The notes under the pieces are model-generated. The model was not told where the DNA came from. It did not search any database and saw only the letters and a list, made by a program, of their open reading frames with translations. From positions 248,001-312,000 of the forward strand of contig NZ_FWFO01000001.1 in assembly GCF_900172225.1 (NCBI RefSeq): a stretch of DNA of 64,000 bases, in the 5' to 3' direction. Shown here in pieces: positions 15,641 through 24,059 of this stretch. This DNA comes from Falsiruegeria litorea R37. GTDB taxonomy: Bacteria > Pseudomonadota > Alphaproteobacteria > Rhodobacterales > Rhodobacteraceae. Both the position numbers and the translations under genes were made by a program. How positions within the stretch are numbered: position 1 is the first letter of the stretch; the number at the start of each line of letters is the position of its first letter.

Positions 15641-17392
15641 TTACTCGTCGTCGAATGGGTCCCATTCATCTTCGACCTCGGGGAGCGCTTCTGTCTCAAC
15701 CTGTGCGGCGCGTTCTTCGGGTGTTTGGATATGCGTGATCTTGGCCTTTGGGAATTCAGCCAGAACAGCTTGGACCAGCGGATGGGCCTCGGCTTCGGAT
15801 CGCAGGGCGTTTGCAGCCGCGTCTTTCAATTCTGCAATCGTCGGCGCATCGCCGTCCGAGACGACGGAAACGGCCCAACGGTTGCCGGTCCAGGATTGCA
15901 GTCGGCTGCCCAGGCGCGCGGCCAGATCACGAGGAGCGGAGTCCGAGGGCGTGAATTCGATCCGTCCCGGTTGATAGGCGACCAGGCGTACTCCGCCTTC
16001 GACATCGACCAGCAGTTTCACGTCGCGTCGGGTGCGGATCAGTTCGACCACATGTTCGAATGTGGGATAGCGGGCCAGGGCCGTGGCCGTGTCCTGTGCT
16101 AAGGCGGTCACCGGCGCGCCGCCGCCGCTCCGCGGGGCCGCTTGGGCATAGGCCGTTGTGCCTCCGACAGGTGCGCCGTTGCCCGGCGCGGGCATTCCAC
16201 CACTTGGGTTCGGTGGGGGTGTAGGCGGGGTATCCTGCAGTTTGCGGATCAACTCTTCGGGGCTGGGCAAGTCGGAAACATGGGTCAGGCGGATCACAGC
16301 CATTTCGGCAGCCATCATGGCATTTGGCGCGGCGGCGACCTCTTCCAGCGCTTTGAGCAGCATCTGCCACATTCGGGTCAGCACGCGCATCGGCAACGCC
16401 TCGGCCATCTGTGCGCCGCGAGTGCGCTCGTCGGGAGAGATGGTGGGGTCTTCGGCGGCGTCTGGTGTGATTTTCACCACCGAAACCCAATGCGTGATTT
16501 CGGCCAGATCGCGCAGGACCGCCAGCGGGTCGGCGCCTTCGGCATATTGCGCGCTGAGCTCAGTCAGAGCTCCGGCGGCATCACCCCGCAGGATCATGTC
16601 CATAAGGTCCAGAACCCGGCCCCGATCGGCGAGGCCCAGCATGGCGCGGACCTGATCGGCGGTGGTTTCGCCCGCACCGTGGCTGATGGCCTGATCCAGC
16701 AGCGAAGTTGCATCCCGTGCCGAACCCTCAGCCGCGCGGGTGATCAGGGCAAGCGCGTCATCGGTGATCTCTGCACTCTCAGACACAGCGATCTTGCGCA
16801 TGAGCGCGATCATGTCCTCGGGCTCGATCCGGCGCAGGTCAAAACGTTGGCAGCGCGACAGTACCGTCACCGGCACCTTGCGGATCTCGGTGGTGGCAAA
16901 GATGAACTTCACATGCGCGGGCGGCTCTTCGAGCGTTTTCAGCAGCGCGTTGAAGGCGCTTGTCGACAGCATGTGAACTTCGTCGATGATGTAGATCTTG
17001 TAGCGGGCCGAGGCGGCGCGATAGCGGACCGAGTCGATGATTTCACGAATGTCGCCCACGCCAGTGCGGCTGGCAGCGTCCATCTCCATGACGTCGACAT
17101 GGCGGCCTTCCATGATGGCCACGCAGTGTTCGCACTGGCCGCAAGGCTCGGTTGTGGGTTGCCCTTGACCATCCGGCCCAATGCAGTTCATGCCCTTGGC
17201 GATGATCCGCGCGGTGGTGGTTTTGCCGGTGCCGCGAATGCCGGTCATGACAAACGCCTGCGCGATCCTGTCCGCCTCGAACGCGTTTTTCAGGGTCCGC
17301 ACCATGGCGTCTTGTCCGACAAGATCGGCAAAGGTCTCGGGTCGGTATTTGCGGGCCAGAACCTGATAGGGGGTCGGGGCTGTGTCGGTCAT
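15641..17392 (-). CDS. dnaX: DNA polymerase III subunit gamma/tau
   Basis: The clamp-loader ATPase of the replisome, 583 residues. The AAA+ domain has Walker A GIRGTGKTTTARII (about residue 44), a zinc-binding cluster with C63 and the later CGQCEHC, Walker B IIDEVHML and sensor 1 FIFATTEIRKVP. A Pro/Gly-rich linker (about residues 380-420) leads to a tau-type C-terminal domain, so this is full-length tau. The start MTDTAPTPYQVLARKYRP is the conventional N-terminus; an upstream in-frame start at 17443 is unlikely. No obvious poly-A slippage site was noted. ybaB and recR follow in the same direction after two hairpins. Confidence 0.95.
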   Translation of the reverse strand: MTDTAPTPYQVLARKYRPETFADLVGQDAMVRTLKNAFEADRIAQAFVMTGIRGTGKTTTARIIAKGMNCIGPDGQGQPTTEPCGQCEHCVAIMEGRHVDVMEMDAASRTGVGDIREIIDSVRYRAASARYKIYIIDEVHMLSTSAFNALLKTLEEPPAHVKFIFATTEIRKVPVTVLSRCQRFDLRRIEPEDMIALMRKIAVSESAEITDDALALITRAAEGSARDATSLLDQAISHGAGETTADQVRAMLGLADRGRVLDLMDMILRGDAAGALTELSAQYAEGADPLAVLRDLAEITHWVSVVKITPDAAEDPTISPDERTRGAQMAEALPMRVLTRMWQMLLKALEEVAAAPNAMMAAEMAVIRLTHVSDLPSPEELIRKLQDTPPTPPPNPSGGMPAPGNGAPVGGTTAYAQAAPRSGGGAPVTALAQDTATALARYPTFEHVVELIRTRRDVKLLVDVEGGVRLVAYQPGRIEFTPSDSAPRDLAARLGSRLQSWTGNRWAVSVVSDGDAPTIAELKDAAANALRSEAEAHPLVQAVLAEFPKAKITHIQTPEERAAQVETEALPEVEDEWDPFDDE

Positions 17393-17562
17393 TTCTGCTC
17401 TGCCGGATTCGTCATGAAGCCGTAGCGTAGTTGCCGCAGCCACCGGCGTCCACAGTTGCGACGCGCGAATTTCGTTTGGATTTGGCCGGGGGCGCTGTAC
17501 AACTTTTGGAATTACATCAGTTGGCTGAATGTTTGAGCCTTTTGAATTCCTTGGGGGAAGTC

Positions 17563-18066
17563 ATGTCGGAAATGGTGATTTATGCGTTGCAGGTCGGCGG
17601 CGGCACCCTGGCGATTTCCCCGTTGCCAGGACGGTATGGCGACTACGAAACAGATCTGGACCTGATTGCGTCCTGGGCGCCGGGGCTGGTGCTGTCCATG
17701 ACCACCGAGGTCGAGATGTTACAGCATGGCGCCAGCATGTTTGGTGCGGACATCCAGGGGCGGGCTTGTCGCTGGGTGCACTTGCCGATCGAGGACTTCG
17801 GCGTTCCGGGTGAGGTGTTTCTGGAACAATGGTCAGATGTGAGCGCCTCGGCGCGGCAAGCCTTGTCCGGGGGCGGGCGTGTTCTGGTGCACTGCAAAGG
17901 AGGGTGTGGGCGCTCCGGCATGATTGCTCTGCGCCTTATGGTCGAATGCGGGGAGAACCCGCGTGAGGCGCAGAAACGTTTGCGGGCCGTACGCCCCTGT
18001 GCCGTCGAGACGGATGAGCAGATGCAATGGGCCTCGACCGGTCGCATTTTGCGTGTGCTTGACTAG
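17563..18066 (+). CDS. Protein tyrosine/dual-specificity phosphatase-like protein
   Basis: A 167-residue cysteine phosphatase. The signature HCKGGCGRSGM (HCx5R, about residues 110-120) carries the catalytic Cys and Arg, and an aspartate in the loop HLPIEDFGVP can serve as the general acid. The ATG at 17563 follows GGGGGAAG, a good ribosome binding site. The substrate is unknown. It is divergent from dnaX. Confidence 0.75.
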   Translation: MSEMVIYALQVGGGTLAISPLPGRYGDYETDLDLIASWAPGLVLSMTTEVEMLQHGASMFGADIQGRACRWVHLPIEDFGVPGEVFLEQWSDVSASARQALSGGGRVLVHCKGGCGRSGMIALRLMVECGENPREAQKRLRAVRPCAVETDEQMQWASTGRILRVLD

Positions 18067-18237
18067 GGTCCTGACCCTAAGCTTTGTTGTGGCCGTCATA
18101 GGGCCAGGGTACACTCGCGCCTGTGGCGTTTTCAGCTTCGCAGATGGCACTTGCGCCCAACCGGCCAAAACGCGCTGTATACGGTAATCTAGGTAGGCGG
18201 GTCGAACCAAGCGCAACCCGCCGAGCGAAGCGAGGCT

Positions 18238-18296
18238 CGGCCCAACGGGAGGCGGCGTTCCGTCAGGAACGCCAATGACGGGCGGGAGCACCCCGA
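18238..18296 (+). repeat. Dispersed 59-nt hairpin element, copy B
   Basis: It contains GGCCCAACGGGAGG, an 8-bp hairpin GGCGTTCC-GTCA-GGAACGCC and GACGGGCGGGAGC, and aligns without gaps to copies A and C. A 5' hairpin, CCGAG...CTCGG around a GAAGCGA loop, precedes it from 18220. It lies between the phosphatase gene and the 3' end of the riboswitch-controlled gene. Confidence 0.8.
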
Positions 18297-18315
18297 GGCC
18301 GCCAATGTCCCTCCG

Positions 18316-18714
18316 TCAGAGAACGGCGTGGTGCACAGTTTGGGTCTCGATGTTGGTGGGCACCGCCTCGGCAAGGGCGCAGGGACGCTCGAATGTCCCG
18401 GCAGGCATAGGCCGCGGTTGTGGATCAAACAACGCGTCTGCAAATCGGTTCAAATCCTCTGTTTCTGCCTCGGGGGTCACACCGCAGAAGATGCGTATGC
18501 GATCATGGCTGGCAGTGAACCGGGCCGGACATTCCATCGGGCAATGCTTTAGGACGCTGTTTCCTTCGATCTCGAAATCGTCGGATGTCATGGGCTTTGA
18601 CGCTACCATGGCTTGCGACAGCTTCTCGGCCATGCGTTGCACCGCAGGGCAGGTTTTGCCGGTGTGCTGACACACGGTCGCTGAAAACAGGTGAGTGTTG
18701 GTCTTCCAGATCAT
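18316..18714 (-). CDS. Cobalamin-riboswitch-controlled small Cys-rich protein
   Basis: A 132-residue protein not confidently recognised. Four cysteines are placed as C15, C22, C58 and C62, giving C-x6-C and a later C-x3-C (KHCPMECPARF), with C77 beyond. This recalls thioredoxin-like [2Fe-2S] proteins and the DUF1636 group sometimes found near cobalamin genes; both are inference. There is no signal peptide or membrane segment, so it is cytoplasmic. GGAGGG lies 7 nt before the ATG. A cobalamin riboswitch sits about 100 nt upstream on the same strand, so expression should fall when B12 is abundant. No cobalamin synthesis or transport gene is adjacent. Confidence 0.7.
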   Translation of the reverse strand: MIWKTNTHLFSATVCQHTGKTCPAVQRMAEKLSQAMVASKPMTSDDFEIEGNSVLKHCPMECPARFTASHDRIRIFCGVTPEAETEDLNRFADALFDPQPRPMPAGTFERPCALAEAVPTNIETQTVHHAVL

Positions 18715-18817
18715 GTTGCGCCCTCCGCGCAGGGAAAGGGGAATGTGACCGGAAAAGGTGGCTTGGGTGCCATCGATTCGGCCCGGACGCCCCGCCCAGG
18801 TTCGAGTTTCAGTTTCG

Positions 18818-19003
18818 ATGGCAGGTCTCCTGACTTGCGGGTCATCGCTTGGCCGACCTTCCCGACCTTGCGGTCAGTGGTGTTTCGGCGTCGCTCTCCG
18901 CTTACAGTTGCGGGGGCAGTCGCGGACTTGGCCTCAGATTGGGCCGCACCGTGTTCCCTTTTCATCCCGGTCGCGGATTCGCGGCGCGGGAACCATCATG
19001 AGA
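18818..19003 (-). ncRNA. Cobalamin riboswitch
   Basis: On the minus strand the conserved parts appear in order: AAAGGGAACACGGTG (P2/P3 side), ACTGCCCCCGCAACTGTAAG (P4-P5 core), CCACTG, GGGAAGGTCGGCCAAGC, then CCGCAAGTCAGGAGACCTGC, which contains the B12 box. The element ends about 104 nt before the ATG of the gene at 18714. No clear intrinsic terminator is seen between them, so control may be at translation through the GGAGGG site. Boundaries are approximate. Confidence 0.93.
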
Positions 19004-19029
19004 TGGCTAGCGGTTGGATGGGGTTGGCG

Positions 19030-19593
19030 TCAATCGGTTTTGGTCGCAAACAGCCGATCGGGTAGTTTGCGCAACTCATCCGAGCTTTGTCGGGCACGCG
19101 CCAATTGCCAGCCGCCTTGTAAAAGAATGAACAGCGTGTCGGCGGTGTCGCGGGGATGCGCCTCACCCAGGCGTGCAGCGTGGTGGGTTACTTCGGTAAT
19201 CCAGCCCTCGTAAAGGTGGTGCGCGTGCTGGCGAAAACCTGTGTTGTCTGGCCCTTCAAACAGTGTCGCTGAGATCGGGCAACCGTCCCACTGGCCTGAA
19301 TTGTCAAAGAGCTTTGCTGCCTTATGGCACAAGGTTTGTGTACCAGAGGGAAAATCCTCTGCCGGTTCGAAAGAGGCTGCGATAAGGCGCAACATCTCGT
19401 CCGAGGCCCAGGTGGCCGCGGCCACGGCGAGATCGGATTTGCCGTTGGGAAAGTGATGATAGAGCGAGCCTTTGGGTGCGTCTGCTGCACTCAAAAGCTC
19501 TGACAATCCAACCCCATGATAGCCCCTACGCCGGAACAGGTCGGCAGCGGCGCGGATCAGGCGGTCTTTGGTTGGAAGCGGACGTTCGGTCAT
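19030..19593 (-). CDS. TetR-family transcriptional regulator
   Basis: A 187-residue TetR/AcrR regulator. The N-terminal HTH (about residues 8-55) contains LIRAAADLFRRRGYHGVGLS and PKGSLYHHFPNGK. The C-terminal ligand domain resembles the YxaF/LmrA type (CPISATLFEG). It is divergent from the alpha/beta hydrolase gene, with two palindromic sites in the 93-bp gap, so it most likely represses both that gene and itself. The ligand is unknown. Confidence 0.85.
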   Translation of the reverse strand: MTERPLPTKDRLIRAAADLFRRRGYHGVGLSELLSAADAPKGSLYHHFPNGKSDLAVAAATWASDEMLRLIAASFEPAEDFPSGTQTLCHKAAKLFDNSGQWDGCPISATLFEGPDNTGFRQHAHHLYEGWITEVTHHAARLGEAHPRDTADTLFILLQGGWQLARARQSSDELRKLPDRLFATKTD

Positions 19594-19613
19594 GTTCGCG
19601 TGATATTGACACC

Positions 19614-19657
19614 ACTAGACCGAATGGTCCAGTGATGTGTTTAGACTGATCGGTCTA
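19614..19657. promoter_or_regulatory. Twin TetR-type operators
   Basis: ACTAGACCGAATGGTCCAGT (19614-19633) and TAGACTGATCGGTCTA (19642-19657) are imperfect palindromes sharing TAGAC...GGTC half-sites. They fill the divergent promoter region between the TetR gene and the hydrolase gene. Spacing and symmetry match a self-regulating TetR protein. Confidence 0.7.
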
Positions 19658-19686
19658 GTGGCCGGAGCTATGTCAGAGGATGCACG

Positions 19687-20550
19687 ATGCTGGACAATCA
19701 AACTGTTGTCGAAGTCGAGGAGTTTCACTTTCCCGCAGGTCCGGCCGAATTGTCGGCGGTTCTGTATCGGCCTGCTGGCAAGCCGCTGGCAGCAGTGGTT
19801 CTAAATGGTGCCACTGGTGTTCCGCGCGACTATTACCGACACTTTGCGCGGTGGCTTGTCGAAGCGCGCGGCATGGCGTGTCTGACCTATGACTACCGAG
19901 ATTTTGGCACGTCGTTGAAGGGGCGATTGAAAGATTCGCCCGTGACCATGTCCGATTGGGCCCTGATCGACATGCCCGCAGCGCGGTTCGAGATGAAGCG
20001 GCGGTTTCCCGATGTTCCGCTGTGGGTCATCGGTCATTCCGTGGGCGGGATGCTGATGCCGTCACAGGACGGGATCGAGGATGTGGATCGCATGATTGGC
20101 GTGTGCTCGGGGCTTGTGCATCACACGGATCACGATTGGCCGTATCAGGGGCTGGCGCGGCTCTTTTGGTTTGGGCATGTGCCGTTTCTGGTGAAAGTGC
20201 TCGGCTATCTGCCGGGCAAGATTACGGGGTTCGGAGCCGATTTGCCGCCGCAGGTGTATTGGCAATGGCGGAAATGGTGCACGTCGCCCCGCAGCTATCT
20301 GCCCGAGGCCGGGCTAACCATTCCAGCGCCTGATTGGGGTCGCAGCAGGGCACCGGTGACGATGATTGCCCTCAACGACGACGACACCATTCCGCCCAAA
20401 TGCGTGTGGAAACTGTCCGAGCTTTATGGGGCAGGGGTCGAAAAAAAGACCCTGACGCCTTCGGATTATGGGTTGAAAGAGGTCGGCCATCTTGGGGCGT
20501 TTGCGCGTCGAAGTCGGACGTTGTGGCCCGACCTGGTGCCAGCCCTGTAA
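19687..20550 (+). CDS. Alpha/beta hydrolase
   Basis: A 287-residue alpha/beta-hydrolase fold protein. The nucleophile elbow is GHSVGG (about residues 117-122), the oxyanion region NGATGVPRDYY lies near residue 40, an acidic residue is in ALNDDDTIPP (about 234) and the catalytic His is likely in EVGHLGAF (about 268). The family resembles COG4757-type predicted hydrolases. There is no signal peptide. It is divergent from and probably repressed by the TetR protein. The substrate is unknown. Confidence 0.8.
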   Translation: MLDNQTVVEVEEFHFPAGPAELSAVLYRPAGKPLAAVVLNGATGVPRDYYRHFARWLVEARGMACLTYDYRDFGTSLKGRLKDSPVTMSDWALIDMPAARFEMKRRFPDVPLWVIGHSVGGMLMPSQDGIEDVDRMIGVCSGLVHHTDHDWPYQGLARLFWFGHVPFLVKVLGYLPGKITGFGADLPPQVYWQWRKWCTSPRSYLPEAGLTIPAPDWGRSRAPVTMIALNDDDTIPPKCVWKLSELYGAGVEKKTLTPSDYGLKEVGHLGAFARRSRTLWPDLVPAL

Positions 20551-20551
20551 C

Positions 20552-20581
20552 GCCGGGCACCCCAAGTTAGGGGCGCCCGGC
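20552..20581. terminator. Bidirectional hairpin between convergent genes
   Basis: GCCGGGC-A-CCCC pairs with GGGG-C-GCCCGGC around AAGTTA. It lies between the stops of the hydrolase gene (20550) and rsgA (20587) and can serve both, though T-runs are short. Confidence 0.65.
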
Positions 20582-20586
20582 ATGGG

Positions 20587-21618
20587 TTACAGGCCCTTGC
20601 GGCCTTTCTTGTCCTTCATCACTGAACGGACCATCTTGCCAAAGGCTTTGTCGCGCGCCCGCGCCTCGGCCACGGTTTCCGAGTTCATCCGATCCTCACG
20701 CAGCAGCTTTTGCCAGCGACGCAGGCGATCTGGATCAAGAGTTCCGGCCTCTATCGCGCCCCGTATGGCGCAACCGGGCTCGGAACTATGCGCGCAATCC
20801 GAAAAGCGGCAGTCACGGGATAGCTCGACAAGATCGGCAAAGACCTCATCAATGCCGTCCGGGGAATCAAGCATTCGCAAGGCCCGCATGCCCGGTGTGT
20901 CGATCAGCCACCCGCCGTTGGTCATGTGACGCAGGGCGCGGGATGTGGTTGTGTGCCGCCCCTTGGCGTCGTCTTCGCGTATGCCAGCCGTGGCGTCCCG
21001 AGCTTGCGTCAACCCGTTGGTCAGCGTGGTTTTTCCCACACCGGAAGATCCGACGAGGGCCCCGGTCTGACCGTGCGGACACCAGGCCATCAGCTGACTT
21101 ATGTCCCTGCTGTCATGAGCGTTCACGGCAAGGACTGTCAGAAATGCCTCAAGCCGCTCGGCTTTGCGGACATAGCTTTGCGGATTGTCGCAGGTGTCGG
21201 CTTTGGTCAGTACGACAACCGGGTAACACCCGGCCTGATGTGCCAGCGCCAGAAATCGCTCCAATCGCGCGACGTTGAAATCGGCATTGCAGGAACTGGT
21301 GATGAACAAGACATCGACGTTGGCCGCGATCAACTGCGCATGCACGCCGCTGCCTGCTGCCCGACGTGACATCAGTGTTTTGCGGTCCAGGGTTTGGTCG
21401 ATCAAGCCATCGGAGCTTGCCGCGACCCAATCGCCGACGGCAAAGGTGCCAGTTGACTGGTTAGCACGAGGCAAAAGAACCCGTTCTCCGGCAGGGGACA
21501 AGCCCTTTAGCCGGTCGCGATGCACGGCAGAGATGCGATAGATGTGATCGGATGTTGGCGCAGGGATCTGCGCCGCAAAATGGTTGGACCATCCCAGGTC
21601 CATATAGTCAAAAGACAT
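20587..21618 (-). CDS. rsgA: Ribosome biogenesis GTPase RsgA
   Basis: A circularly permuted GTPase that matures the 30S subunit, 343 residues. Order of motifs: N-terminal OB fold, G4 VLTKAD (about residue 139), G1 GSSGVGKTTLTN (about 194), G3 DTPGMR (about 244), then a zinc knuckle CRFSDCAHSSEPGC (about 272-285). The ATG at 21618 (MSFDYMDLGW) is chosen; an upstream start at 21642 has no added support. The gene is convergent with the hydrolase and lies downstream of the SRP RNA on the same strand. Confidence 0.93.
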   Translation of the reverse strand: MSFDYMDLGWSNHFAAQIPAPTSDHIYRISAVHRDRLKGLSPAGERVLLPRANQSTGTFAVGDWVAASSDGLIDQTLDRKTLMSRRAAGSGVHAQLIAANVDVLFITSSCNADFNVARLERFLALAHQAGCYPVVVLTKADTCDNPQSYVRKAERLEAFLTVLAVNAHDSRDISQLMAWCPHGQTGALVGSSGVGKTTLTNGLTQARDATAGIREDDAKGRHTTTSRALRHMTNGGWLIDTPGMRALRMLDSPDGIDEVFADLVELSRDCRFSDCAHSSEPGCAIRGAIEAGTLDPDRLRRWQKLLREDRMNSETVAEARARDKAFGKMVRSVMKDKKGRKGL

Positions 21619-21798
21619 TGGTCTACCTGTTGCAGAATGCAAACAAACCGCAGTGGCGGCAAAGCGCGCGACTGCGTCAGTGGGTCAGGCAGGGACGAAA
21701 GTTTTGGTTCAGACGGTCTCTGCCCGAGGGGATGCAACTACAATCATGAAATCCCTCCATTGGCTAAGTATCGTGAACCCGATCCGGGTTGGATCAAG

Positions 21799-21895
21799 TG
21801 AGAGGTTGGACATCGACCCAAGCGGGGCTCGTTGTGGCTGCTTCCTTCCGGACCTGACCAGGTTGGCGAGGCGCTCGCCCGCGCCAACCTCTCGA
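21799..21895 (-). ncRNA. ffs: Signal recognition particle RNA (4.5S type)
   Basis: Read on the minus strand, the universally conserved apical part CAGGTCAGGTCCGGAAGGAA and the following GCAGCC are present. The ends pair: GAGAGGTTGG at the 5' end with CCAACCTCTC at the 3' end, giving the single long hairpin of about 95 nt typical of bacterial small SRP RNA. It binds Ffh for co-translational targeting. Exact ends are approximate. Confidence 0.95.
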
Positions 21896-21936
21896 GGCCG
21901 ATATAGGCTCTGGTGCTGGAAAAGACAAGCGGCGTG

Positions 21937-23844
21937 TCACAAGGCAATGGACAGGTGCAGGAAACTTTCGGCGTCGAGCCCCCGGTCCTGGATTAATCCC
22001 TTGGGCAACTCGCTCAGATGTGCACGGGCGGCAGGTCCGGTGGTTTCAAGGACATGAGTGTTTTCAACAGGGGCAAGCCGCCAGCTTGGCTGTGTCAGTT
22101 GCGGCTCTGGCGGCAGGTTGCCTGCCACATAGTCCCGGATCAGTTGTTGGATCCGATGTGACGGCACAGGGATCGGTTGCGCGGTGCGCAAGGCGGCGAA
22201 ATTGCCACCCCCATTGGCGCGATAGTTCGGCAAAGCCACCGCAAACCTTTGATTGTCTTCTACCTTTCTTCCGGCGTGACGCAGATTGTGGATGCGCCCG
22301 TGGGCGGGATTCAAGACCTCGCCGGCTGGGTTGAAACGCGCCGGCGTTGTGATGTCGACCTCATAGGTCAGCCCGTGAATGACATCAAAGTTGTGTCCGG
22401 GGTGTTCGTGGTCGCGCAGGGGCATGTGATTTGTACCCGGTACAATCCGGTTGAACACGCCCGCCGACATTTCCAGCCAGTCGCGAATTTGTGCACCTGT
22501 CGCAATCACCGCGCTCAACTCGTTGGGAAAGACGTGCAGGTCTGCAACATGACGCATCGAGATCGTTCCAGCAGGAACGTCGGTGTATCGGAGAGGTCCT
22601 GCGCGCCCGCCGAACTTGGACGGGGCCGCAGCGGACAGCAGCGGCAGGTCGCGCGCGGAGGTCGAGGATTGATACGCTCGCAAAGCTGCGGCTTGTGCGG
22701 CTGCGACCAAGGCCAGGCCCCGATCCTGGGCAAAGAATGTGAAATAGCTGTGCAGCGGCTCCGAAATTTCGCCGACAGGTTCTTGCATCTCGTGGCGGGT
22801 GCGAAAGTGCTGCGGCTGAAACAGCTGTTCCAACATCGCGTCTTCGCTGGCAAGTGAGGTGATCTTGCCGGTCTCGGCGGGTTGAGAAATTGGGGCCAAG
22901 GCGCTTTGGCTCGATGTGACGCGCCACCCGCCCTCTCCGTCTGCCATGATGTCCAGGTCAATGATCCCCAGGTGGGAACCTGCTGAACCGGGCATCACGG
23001 ATGGTTTGCCATGGATGCGCCCGCGTTCAGCATCGACCCCTGCAAGACCCTTGTGGGCGGCCCCAGGCAGGTGGAGATGGGTATGACCAGTGATCAGGGC
23101 GTCCACTTCGGCTGATTTTGCAAGCGGAATGGCAGCGTTTTCGACCAGTTCACCCGCACCGTTCGATGTCAGGCCCGTATGCGCCAATGCGACCACCACG
23201 TGGCATCCCTGGCGCCGCAAGTCCTGTGCTGTCTTGCGCCCCGTCTCGACAATATCCTCGATACGAACCCGGTCGCGCAAAAAGTGCGTGTCCCAATCCA
23301 GCGTTTGCGGAGGAAGGACAGAGAGAACCCCGATTCTGATCGGCCAGTCCTGTCCGCCAGCTGATACCGAGCGTTCAAGAATCAGACTGGGTCGCCATCC
23401 GACCGACGTATTGTCGATCGGGCGTACATTCGAGCATACCACCGGGCAGGCGGCGTCGTCCAAAACCCGGTTCAATGTTTCCAGTCCAAAGTTGAAGTCA
23501 TGGTTCCCCAGGCCAATGGCGTCATATGCCAGGGCTTCAAACGCGGTCATTAGGGGATGCCGGACCTGGGATTCTCGAACGGCAAGATCGCCAATTGGCG
23601 TGCCCTGAATGCTGTCGCCGTTGTCGAACAAGACGACCAGCGCATCCTGGGCATCGCGGCGTGCTGCTTTGATCAGGCTGGCCACGCGGGTTAGTCCAAC
23701 TGTCGGGTCCGGGCGATCAGAGTAGTAGTCGAAACTGCCCAGGTTCATGTGCAGATCACTGGTTGCAAGAATGCGCAAACGGGCCGCCTGTCCTGCAGGA
23801 CAGGCGTCGGCCAAAGTTGTTGAGGTGCGTTGGTCTGCTGTCAT
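21937..23844 (-). CDS. 2',3'-cyclic-nucleotide phosphodiesterase / 5'-nucleotidase family protein
   Basis: A 635-residue calcineurin-like metallophosphoesterase with a C-terminal 5'-nucleotidase domain, the CpdB/UshA architecture. Metal-binding motifs are ATSDLHMN (about residue 28), NGDSIQGTP, GLGNHDFNFG and ITGHTHLH. The C-terminal substrate domain contains NYRANGGGNF. The best start (MTADQRTST) and the longer option both lack a Sec signal peptide, which is unusual because CpdB is normally periplasmic. It may scavenge nucleotides or hydrolyse cyclic nucleotides; the cellular location is uncertain. Confidence 0.8.
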   Translation of the reverse strand: MTADQRTSTTLADACPAGQAARLRILATSDLHMNLGSFDYYSDRPDPTVGLTRVASLIKAARRDAQDALVVLFDNGDSIQGTPIGDLAVRESQVRHPLMTAFEALAYDAIGLGNHDFNFGLETLNRVLDDAACPVVCSNVRPIDNTSVGWRPSLILERSVSAGGQDWPIRIGVLSVLPPQTLDWDTHFLRDRVRIEDIVETGRKTAQDLRRQGCHVVVALAHTGLTSNGAGELVENAAIPLAKSAEVDALITGHTHLHLPGAAHKGLAGVDAERGRIHGKPSVMPGSAGSHLGIIDLDIMADGEGGWRVTSSQSALAPISQPAETGKITSLASEDAMLEQLFQPQHFRTRHEMQEPVGEISEPLHSYFTFFAQDRGLALVAAAQAAALRAYQSSTSARDLPLLSAAAPSKFGGRAGPLRYTDVPAGTISMRHVADLHVFPNELSAVIATGAQIRDWLEMSAGVFNRIVPGTNHMPLRDHEHPGHNFDVIHGLTYEVDITTPARFNPAGEVLNPAHGRIHNLRHAGRKVEDNQRFAVALPNYRANGGGNFAALRTAQPIPVPSHRIQQLIRDYVAGNLPPEPQLTQPSWRLAPVENTHVLETTGPAARAHLSELPKGLIQDRGLDAESFLHLSIAL

Positions 23845-24059
23845 TCTGTTCAGTGTATAATATATTCTCGTTAAAGTTGTTATAGGTAGCAAAACACAGA
23901 AATCCAGATCACTTACAAGGACTTAGGCACTTTCAATTTGTGTCAGTTGTGATCCTATTTTGCGTCAACAGTCGTCTTCAGGGTCATATCTGGTCAAGCG
24001 GGTTGTGGTAGGCGCTCAAGGGTATATGAAGTTCTGGTCGAGGGAGCAGGAGACGTGAA

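Noticed and set aside
18440-18470. A GGTTCAAATCC string like a tRNA T-arm
   Set aside because: It lies inside the riboswitch-controlled coding gene and no acceptor or anticodon arms can be drawn around it.
21778-21792. Small hairpin AACCCGGATCGGGTT near the SRP RNA as its terminator
   Set aside because: It has only 6-bp arms and no T-run on the minus strand, so it is not annotated as a terminator.
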